Source: Paenibacillus cellulosilyticus
GTDB lineage: Bacteria; Bacillota; Bacilli; Paenibacillales; Paenibacillaceae
DNA: 64,000 nucleotides
Direction of reading: 5' to 3'
Assembly: GCF_003182255.1 (NCBI RefSeq)
Contig: NZ_QGTQ01000031.1
Location: 1 to 64,000 of the forward strand
This document shows, piece after piece, positions 17,999-24,003 of the stretch; within the stretch, counting starts at the first letter, position 1, and each line of letters opens with the position of its first letter. The position numbers were made by a program, and so were the translations under genes. Under the pieces are notes generated by a model. That model saw nothing but the letters and a program-made list of their open reading frames with translations, searched no databases and was not told the DNA's origin.

Positions 17999-18007
17999 AG
18001 TATAACA
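17999..18007 (-). promoter_or_regulatory. Candidate extended -10 promoter for the helicase
   Basis: TGTTATACT on the minus strand (18007-17999), an extended -10 element, lies about 52 bases before the helicase ATG. No good -35 box is present, as allowed for extended -10 promoters. A 13-base palindrome CGAAATAATTTCG lies downstream at 17977-17989, inside the leader. Confidence 0.4.
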
Positions 18008-18271
18008 TGCGCAGCCCGAATAGCTGATCTGGTAAGGATCGGAACTGTTTCGGAGCGAATGATTTTCTCTAGTGATGAGCATCTATATAAACGATGTTAG
18101 ATATAACCAAACGTAATCCAGTTTCTATCAAACCGTCCTGAGCCTTAATACACTTGAGAGTAAGCGCATCCAACTATAGGCCGAAAAATTGCACATGTAA
18201 TTGTAATTAGGGTGTTAATATAGTAATATAAATGTTAATAGCTATTATATAAACACAAAAGGGTGATCCGC
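18008..18271. other. AT-rich interval before the GH43 gene
   Basis: The divergent promoter region between the helicase and the GH43 gene is AT-rich, especially 18190-18255. It contains TTGCAC near 18189 and several TAATAT-like boxes, but no single promoter can be chosen with confidence. No cre-like site was seen. Confidence 0.4.
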
Positions 18272-19246
18272 TTGTTCATTCCAGAATATCAGAATCCGGT
18301 ATTGCTTCAACGAGCCGATCCATGGGTGTATAAACATACGGACGGCTATTACTATTTTACAGCATCTGTGCCTGAATACGACCGCATCGAAGTTCGTCGC
18401 TCCCAGACGATTCAAGGTCTTGCGCAAGGCGAAGTGTCTGTAGCTTGGCGTAAATATGAGACAGGCCCGATGAGCGCTAACATTTGGGCGCCAGAAATCC
18501 ATTTCATCGATGGCAAATGGTACATCTACTTCGCAGCGGCACGTACGACGGAAACGCAAGACGGTCTGTTCGACCACCGTATGTTCGTACTGGAGAACGC
18601 TTCCGCTAATCCGTTGGAAGGCGAGTGGGTAGAGAAAGGCCAAATCATTACGGAATGGGAATCGTTCGCGCTGGACGCAACGTCGTTCAACCACAACGGT
18701 ACGCAGTACCTCGTATGGGCGCAGAAAGATCCTTCGATTAAAGGCAACTCGAACCTGTACATCGCACCACTCGCGAATCCGTGGACGCTTGGCGCTAAGC
18801 AAGTGATGATTACGACGCCAGAGTACGAGTGGGAGAAAATCGGCTTCCTCGTAAACGAAGGTGCAGCTGTGCTGAAGCGCAACGGCAAAATCTTCATCAG
18901 CTTCTCCGGCAGCGCAACGGACTACAACTACTGCATGGGTCTGCTATGGGCAGACGAGAATGCAGATCTGATGGATCCTGCTTCTTGGAACAAGCTTCCT
19001 GAGCCCGTGTTCCAAACGAACGAAGCAAACAGCCAATACGGCCCTGGACATAACAGCTTCACGGTTTCGGAAGACGGCAAGCACGATATTCTCGTGTACC
19101 ATGCTCGTAACTACAAAGAAATCGTTGGCGATCCGCTGTACGATCCAAACCGCCACGCACGTGCACAAGTGCTGAGCTGGGATGAAGACGGCATGCCAGT
19201 CTTCGGTGTTCCAGTTCCAGACGCTAAGCAAGAAGCGAAGGCTTAA
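18272..19246 (+). CDS. Glycoside hydrolase family 43 enzyme
   Basis: A 324-residue single-domain protein with the five-bladed propeller signatures of GH43. The general-base aspartate is in QRADPWV, the second acidic residue in LDATSF and the general-acid glutamate in VNEGAAV, with WAPEIHFIDGKWYIYF between. GH43 enzymes remove arabinose or xylose from plant polysaccharides. No signal peptide is present, so it probably acts on imported oligosaccharides. I place the start at TTG 18272, because AAAAGGGTGATCC just upstream is nearly the full anti-Shine-Dalgarno complement; GTG 18263 lies inside it. Codon choice is strongly biased to a few codons, as in highly expressed genes. Confidence 0.88.
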   Translation: MFIPEYQNPVLLQRADPWVYKHTDGYYYFTASVPEYDRIEVRRSQTIQGLAQGEVSVAWRKYETGPMSANIWAPEIHFIDGKWYIYFAAARTTETQDGLFDHRMFVLENASANPLEGEWVEKGQIITEWESFALDATSFNHNGTQYLVWAQKDPSIKGNSNLYIAPLANPWTLGAKQVMITTPEYEWEKIGFLVNEGAAVLKRNGKIFISFSGSATDYNYCMGLLWADENADLMDPASWNKLPEPVFQTNEANSQYGPGHNSFTVSEDGKHDILVYHARNYKEIVGDPLYDPNRHARAQVLSWDEDGMPVFGVPVPDAKQEAKA

Positions 19247-19253
19247 CAAGCAG

Positions 19254-19290
19254 AAAGCCGCGCAGTCATCTGATGACTGTGCGGCTTTTT
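19254..19290. terminator. Bidirectional terminator shared by convergent genes
   Basis: AAAGCCGC-GCAGTCATC pairs with GATGACTG-TGCGGCTTT, followed by T residues on both strands. It ends the GH43 transcript, and the last codons and stop of the convergent glycosyltransferase (19266-19268) lie inside the stem. Confidence 0.9.
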
Positions 19291-20066
19291 GCTTTGCCGG
19301 GGGGCAGTTCGTTTGGTGAAACGTTGAGATGATCGACATGCTGCTTGAAATCATCGGTGTAGATCAACTGCGCCTTCTTATCAGCGAGCAGCTCCTTCTC
19401 CTGTACCTTCCAAGTATGCGTATTCTGGTCAGCTCTTCGAAATGCAGCAAAATGATACGGCGACGCACTGCGCAGCATCAGTCCGTGCTGCAGGCAATCC
19501 CGTAAAAACTGTACGTCGGAGCCTTGCTTCTTCTTCCCGAACTTAACATGCTCGAGCACGCTTGCCCGAAACATAAGCGTTGCGCCTGCCACCCGTTTGA
19601 TGTCGCCCTGCGTGGGATCTTTCCGCATGCGCAGCATCAGTAATTGACGGTGGGGAAAATAAAAGAAGAAGGAGCGCTTTCCTACGATATCCGCACCGGT
19701 CTGCGCAAAGGTATTCATCGAGTCGGCGATGTAGCCGGGACCGTAATAGTCGTCATCGTCGAATTTCGCAATGTATGGATATTGTGCATGCGATGCCGCC
19801 AGATTCAAGCAGTCGCCGAGCGGATGCTTGGATGGCAGCCGAAGGATGCGCACGTTGTCGTACTTTTGCGCGGCTTCCTCGTAACGAGACATACTCATCC
19901 TCTCACGATTCAGGACAATAATAAGCTCTTTGTGCGCCCACTGCTGCCGGGCGTAATTCTCTAGCAGCAGCTTCATATATTTCGGCCGAATCGTCGATGT
20001 GACGATCGTAACACCTCTGCTGACACTACTGCTGAACTTTCCGCCAAACAAAGCAGAACGGTTCAT
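19266..20066 (-). CDS. Glycosyltransferase family 2 protein
   Basis: A 266-residue GT-A-fold enzyme. It shows TIVTSTIRPKYMKLLLENYARQ at the N-terminus and the acidic metal/sugar-nucleotide motif in AKFDDDDYYGPGY near residue 115, as in GT2 enzymes. The ATG at 20066 has a strong GGAGG six bases upstream; a longer frame begins at 20129 but has no such site. No membrane helix is evident. It diverges from the nucleotide-sugar dehydrogenase at 20190, so the pair may serve one cell-surface glycan pathway. The acceptor is unknown. Confidence 0.82.
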   Translation of the reverse strand: MNRSALFGGKFSSSVSRGVTIVTSTIRPKYMKLLLENYARQQWAHKELIIVLNRERMSMSRYEEAAQKYDNVRILRLPSKHPLGDCLNLAASHAQYPYIAKFDDDDYYGPGYIADSMNTFAQTGADIVGKRSFFFYFPHRQLLMLRMRKDPTQGDIKRVAGATLMFRASVLEHVKFGKKKQGSDVQFLRDCLQHGLMLRSASPYHFAAFRRADQNTHTWKVQEKELLADKKAQLIYTDDFKQHVDHLNVSPNELPPGKAKSRTVIR

Positions 20067-20189
20067 GTGATACCTCCTTCTGTGTGCGAAGCAAATGGTC
20101 GTTTGTTCTCGGTCATCGGTCGTGCGCAACCTCTGTTCTTGTCCGTACCTTATACAAGAACAGTAATTACCCGGAGGGAGGGCGGAGCT

Positions 20190-21530
20190 GTGAATGATAA
20201 GTACACGACATCAGCATTCGACAGGTCGTCACGCGAAGCCAATAAGGTCGGTGTCATCGGACTTGGATATGTCGGGTTGCCGCTGGCCATGGCATGTGTT
20301 CGTAAAGGGCTGCAAGTCATTGGGATTGAGGTAGATGAACGTAAGCTTCAGCTGTTGAAGGATGGTAAGAGCTATATTCAGGACATCGACGACGACGAAC
20401 TGGAGGCAGCCGTCGGCTCTGGACGATTGGTGCCGACTTCCGATTACGGACAACTGACGGAAGCGAGTGGCATTATCATCTGCGTGCCAACGCCGCTGAC
20501 AGAAGAGCATACGCCGGACGTTAGCTTTATCACCAATGCATGCATGTGTTTGCGTGCCTATCTTCAGCCGAATCAGCTTGTCGTAGTCGAGAGTACGACA
20601 TATCCAGGCACGACCCGTGAGCTGGTACAGCCGCTCCTTGAGCAGAGCGGGCTCAAGGCGGGCGCTGATTTTCACCTCGCCTATTCGCCGGAACGAATTG
20701 ACCCAGGCAATCACAGCTATCCAGTGGAGGATGTGCCCAAGCTCGTCAGCGGGATTACGCCCCGCTGTCTTGAACGTGTTACCGAACTGTACGGGTGTAT
20801 TTTCCGACATGTTGTACCCGTATCCTCAACCGATATTGCCGAGGCAGCCAAGCTGCTCGAGAACAGCTTCCGGCTGATCAACATTTCGTTCATCAATGAG
20901 TTCGCGAAGCTGTGCGATGAGCTGCGTCTGAACATATGGGAAGTGATTGAGGCAGCTAGTACGAAGCCGTACGGCTTTATGCCGTTCCAACCCGGTCCTG
21001 GTATCGGAGGACATTGCATACCTGTCGATCCGCTGTACCTGCAGTGGACAGCGCGGCGCTCGGGTGCGGAGAGCCGATTCATCGAACTATCGCACGACAC
21101 GAATGAGACGATGCCGCAATATATGGTGAACCGGATCATTCGGCTGCTCGGTCCTGATCGGACGTTGAGCGGCTCATCCATTCTATTGATCGGCATTGCG
21201 TATAAGAAAAATATTGCCGACATGCGCGAATCAAGCGCACTGCCGCTCATCAAGCTTCTGCAGCAAGCCGGAGCAGAGGTGAAATACTACGATCCGTATG
21301 TGCCATCCGTTCGTATTGGCGCATCGGTGATGCATTCGGTGGAGCTGACCGATGAGGTATTGTCTGGCGCCGGTTGCGTTGTCATCCATACCGATCACGG
21401 CGGCCTGCCGATTGAGCGGATCGTCGCGAAGGCTGCTGCCCTATACGATGCGCGTAATGCGACACGGGGGATGCAGGGGGCAGGTAAGCTGGAGCGGTTC
21501 GGTGATGGGACGCGGGCTGGCGTGCAATAG
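20190..21530 (+). CDS. UDP-sugar 6-dehydrogenase (UDP-Glc/GlcNAc dehydrogenase family)
   Basis: A 446-residue NAD-dependent nucleotide-sugar dehydrogenase that oxidises the C6 hydroxyl of a UDP-hexose to a carboxylate in two steps. Visible features are the Rossmann motif GVIGLGYVGLP near residue 20, TYPGTTRE, YSPERIDPG, and the catalytic cysteine in GPGIGGHCIPVDPLY near residue 275, with the C-terminal domain from about 330. The sequence resembles the WbpA/Cap5L (UDP-GlcNAc) group more than UDP-glucose Ugd, but that is a judgement by eye. I chose GTG 20190, which gives the normal N-terminus behind a GGAGG-rich leader. Confidence 0.88.
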   Translation: MNDKYTTSAFDRSSREANKVGVIGLGYVGLPLAMACVRKGLQVIGIEVDERKLQLLKDGKSYIQDIDDDELEAAVGSGRLVPTSDYGQLTEASGIIICVPTPLTEEHTPDVSFITNACMCLRAYLQPNQLVVVESTTYPGTTRELVQPLLEQSGLKAGADFHLAYSPERIDPGNHSYPVEDVPKLVSGITPRCLERVTELYGCIFRHVVPVSSTDIAEAAKLLENSFRLINISFINEFAKLCDELRLNIWEVIEAASTKPYGFMPFQPGPGIGGHCIPVDPLYLQWTARRSGAESRFIELSHDTNETMPQYMVNRIIRLLGPDRTLSGSSILLIGIAYKKNIADMRESSALPLIKLLQQAGAEVKYYDPYVPSVRIGASVMHSVELTDEVLSGAGCVVIHTDHGGLPIERIVAKAAALYDARNATRGMQGAGKLERFGDGTRAGVQ

Positions 21531-22365
21531 CGTTTAGTCCGTGAACAGCTTGTTGTGCAGCTGTGTGCCTATTCTGAACGGAATTAATCCGATCCGAGGC
21601 TTTGCCGAAATCGATGGCAACCTTGCCTGTTAGGCTGGCAATCTGCGGTGCGAGAATGACGGCATTGACGCCGCAGGAGATCAGCGCAATATCGAAGGCG
21701 TTCCTTATCGATCTGACCGTCTTCAACGTCTTACTGATTTGGCTGTAGCGAGAGAACGAAATCGTATGTGTAACCTGAAGTTTCTGAGGCTTTTTCTCCA
21801 GTGTAGACTTGAGTCGACCGGGATAACGAGTGATGATGAGAATGCGTCGGCGGCGCAAAGCACGCCAAAATAATTCACTGCCCGGCATTTCCCGATTGAC
21901 GCACGAATGGCATTGTACGCCTGGGTTCAGCTTGAAATAGCGGAAAACTCGGTTGGTTAGAGGCCGCTTGAGATAATTCGGAGCCTTGATCTGCTTGTCG
22001 CCTGGCGGGAGCAGACCGACAATGGAGGCAGAACGGATCGATCTGACAAGTTCGTTGCGCAGCTTGATGTTGGGCAGTGTTACACCCTTCAGGCCTTTGC
22101 TCGCTTTGATTGCCCAGGGCTCTTGCAGTACTCTGCGCATAGTCCATACGGATTGCTGCGCAAGCACAATATTCTCACCATCACCGATTCGAACAAGCGA
22201 CAACGGCTTGCGGTCCGTCAACGCTTGATCGATGGTTCGAAGGACATCATTCAATCCCAGATAGACTGCCAACCACATCCCCGCTTTCGCATACTTCATA
22301 TTGGATAAGTTACACCAGTATATGTTGCTTGGCGCTTCGAGGAGAGATGGCAGCTGTACCGTCAC
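21382..22365 (-). CDS. GT-D-fold glycosyltransferase-like protein
   Basis: A 327-residue protein with the SLVRIGDGENIVLAQQ segment near residue 60, diagnostic of GT-D-fold (DUF1792/SP_1767-like) glycosyltransferases, and the late VILAPQIASLTGKVAIDFGKASD segment typical of the family end. About 45 further residues, rich in Ala, His, Pro, Ser and Arg, follow this normal end and are encoded opposite the 3' end of the dehydrogenase gene, an overlap of 149 bases. A one-base slip near 21540-21570 would bring a TAA at about 21533 into frame, so the tail may reflect a frameshift or lost stop. The start (GTG 22365) has a weak ribosome binding site and is uncertain. Confidence 0.7.
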   Translation of the reverse strand: MTVQLPSLLEAPSNIYWCNLSNMKYAKAGMWLAVYLGLNDVLRTIDQALTDRKPLSLVRIGDGENIVLAQQSVWTMRRVLQEPWAIKASKGLKGVTLPNIKLRNELVRSIRSASIVGLLPPGDKQIKAPNYLKRPLTNRVFRYFKLNPGVQCHSCVNREMPGSELFWRALRRRRILIITRYPGRLKSTLEKKPQKLQVTHTISFSRYSQISKTLKTVRSIRNAFDIALISCGVNAVILAPQIASLTGKVAIDFGKASDRINSVQNRHTAAQQAVHGLNAIARQPASHHRTAPAYLPPASPVSHYAHRIGQQPSRRSAQSAGRRDRYG

Positions 22366-22387
22366 AATAGATGCCTATCTGCATGGG

Positions 22388-22420
22388 GCCGGATTCTACT
22401 GCCAGTAGAATTCGGCTTTT
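22388..22420 (+). terminator. Terminator-like hairpin containing a perfect palindrome
   Basis: GCCGG-ATTCTACTG and CAGTAGAAT-TCGGC form a 14-pair stem (one G/U pair) with a one-base nominal loop, followed by TTTTGTTGT on the plus strand. No plus-strand gene ends nearby, so it could be an attenuator in the leader of the regulator at 22554, or simply a DNA operator. Confidence 0.5.
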
Positions 22421-22477
22421 GTTGTGCCGGGAATGCAGCAGCAGCAAGGGCTGAGCCGATTCAACTGACAGTAGATA
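22393..22477 (+). promoter_or_regulatory. Two related palindromes upstream of an XRE regulator
   Basis: Site 1 (22393-22411) is the perfect palindrome ATTCTACTGCCAGTAGAAT. Site 2 (22459-22477), 66 bases on, is ATTCAACTGACAGTAGATA, matching site 1 at 15 of 19 positions and keeping ACTG-n-CAGT. Two similar palindromes before a gene for a helix-turn-helix protein suggest autoregulation. Confidence 0.55.
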
Positions 22478-22553
22478 GCTAATTGGAAGAATCGTATGCT
22501 ATGCTCGATTCAGACAGTGCGCACTGTTCCATACCATATGGAGGGGATTCGGA

Positions 22554-23756
22554 ATGATCGACTCAAGAAAAATTGGAGCACGCATCTCGGAATTGCGCAA
22601 AGAACGGGACATGACGCAGTCCAACCTGGCGGAGCAGCTCAATGTAAGCCATCAGGCGGTGTCGAAGTGGGAGCGGGGCGAATCGCTGCCGGATGTTGCG
22701 ATACTGCCACGATTATCGGAGTTGCTCGACATCTCATTAGATGAGCTGCTGATGAACAGCAGCAGGGACCGGACGCAGGCGGGCAGCGTCTATGTCAGCA
22801 AACTACTTAAAGGCCTTTCGCAAGGTCAAACGAATGAGGCGGCTTCTCTTATTAATGGCAACGTTGCTGCAACAGAAGATTTAATCGAAATTGCGCCGAT
22901 GCTGAAGGCAAGTACGCTGAATCGATTGACAGGACAGCTGGCGCCAGAGGTATTCACCCCGCAGTTTGTGTTTCAGCTGGCGCCTTTTGTGTCCAAAGAG
23001 TCGCTTGACCAGATCGTTTCAACCGTAAAGGAGAAGTCTTGGGGCTGGGAAGCCATTGAAGGTCTTGCACCGTTCCTTCACGAGCAATCGCTGAGCAGGC
23101 TTGTGGATGGAGCCGTGCAAGGGAACATTTCACCACAGCGTATTGTGAGCCTAGCACCATTCTTAAGCAAGCAGCAGCTGACTCGACTTGTACAGGCTGC
23201 GGAGGAAGGGACGTTCGACCTTCACATGGCCGTCTCGCTTGCGCCGTTCCTAGATCGGCAAACGCTGGGCAGCTTAGCGGAGCGGGCGATTGATGGACAG
23301 ATTGAAGGCTCGCTGCTTGTTGGTCTCGCACCGTTCTTAGAGCGAAGTGCAGTCGATCGGTTTGCAGAGCTGGCAGCAGAAGGTTCGATCCGTCAGGAGG
23401 TTGTGCTTGGCTTGGCTCTATTCATGAGCCAGGAGTCACTTGGCAGACTGGCTGAGCGTGGATTGCATGGCGGGATTAGTGAGCATGTGCTTACGGGTCT
23501 TGCGCCGTTCATTGGAAGAGAGCGGCTGGATGTGCTCGCGCGCCAAGCGATAGAGGCTGGTCAGTTGTCGTCGAACACCTTGGTTAGTCTGGCGCCATTC
23601 CTCGGAAGAGAGCAGTTGTCTATTCTCGTACTCGGGGCAGCAGAGACGGGCAAGCTGTCGCCGAATGCGCTAGCTAGTCTTGCGCCGTTTGTTGACCAGC
23701 AGCTGCTTAGCAGTATGATTAATGCGATGTTAAGTGGAACGCATTCGCAATCGTAA
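22554..23756 (+). CDS. XRE-family regulator with tandem 29-30-residue repeats
   Basis: A 400-residue protein. Residues 1-65 form a canonical XRE/HTH_3 DNA-binding domain (ISELRKERDMTQSNLAEQLN, VSHQAVSKWERGESLPD). From about residue 115 to the end there are about ten tandem units of 29 or 30 residues plus a partial one, each starting [LI]APF[LVI] and continuing with a pattern like xxxxLxxLVxxAxxGxIxxxxLxx. They would form an alpha-solenoid, probably for protein or ligand binding. GGAGGGG lies seven bases before the ATG. Two palindromes upstream and a hairpin downstream suggest a single-gene unit. The family is found in Paenibacillus-like genomes to my knowledge, but its signal is not known to me. 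Confidence 0.88.
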   Translation: MIDSRKIGARISELRKERDMTQSNLAEQLNVSHQAVSKWERGESLPDVAILPRLSELLDISLDELLMNSSRDRTQAGSVYVSKLLKGLSQGQTNEAASLINGNVAATEDLIEIAPMLKASTLNRLTGQLAPEVFTPQFVFQLAPFVSKESLDQIVSTVKEKSWGWEAIEGLAPFLHEQSLSRLVDGAVQGNISPQRIVSLAPFLSKQQLTRLVQAAEEGTFDLHMAVSLAPFLDRQTLGSLAERAIDGQIEGSLLVGLAPFLERSAVDRFAELAAEGSIRQEVVLGLALFMSQESLGRLAERGLHGGISEHVLTGLAPFIGRERLDVLARQAIEAGQLSSNTLVSLAPFLGREQLSILVLGAAETGKLSPNALASLAPFVDQQLLSSMINAMLSGTHSQS

Positions 23757-23803
23757 GGCGAAGAATGAAGAGGATAAGGAAGTCATGAATGGAACGGAAG
23801 ACG

Positions 23804-23840
23804 GCGTAGGCGAGATTCTGCCTACGCTGTTAATATTTTA
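23804..23840 (+). terminator. Probable terminator after the XRE-repeat gene
   Basis: GCGTAGGC/GCCTACGC with an eight-base loop is followed by TGTTAATATTTT. The T run is interrupted, so efficiency is uncertain. Confidence 0.55.
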
Positions 23841-23853
23841 CATAACAACTGAA

Positions 23854-23868
23854 ATGTAAGCGCTATCG
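23854..23868 (+). promoter_or_regulatory. cre-like site upstream of the GH3 gene
   Basis: ATGTAAGCGCTATCG matches 14 of 15 positions of the CcpA consensus WTGNAANCGNWNNCW. It ends 15 bases before the -35 box of the GH3 promoter, so catabolite control by CcpA is likely. Confidence 0.6.
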
Positions 23869-23883
23869 AAATCGTTTTAGGAA

Positions 23884-23912
23884 TTGTTTTATGCCCTTTC
23901 GCTTAGTATAAT
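23884..23912 (+). promoter_or_regulatory. Sigma-A promoter of the GH3 gene
   Basis: TTGTTT (23884-23889) and a perfect TATAAT (23907-23912) are spaced by 17 bases, about 90 bases before the GH3 start. This leaves a leader of roughly 85 bases. Confidence 0.65.
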
Positions 23913-24003
23913 GAGGGCATCGTTCATTCGTTTAAAGGTTAAACTAACATTTCCAATACCTTACAATTTGAACAACATGTTTCTATATGAAGGAGTTACG
24001 ACA

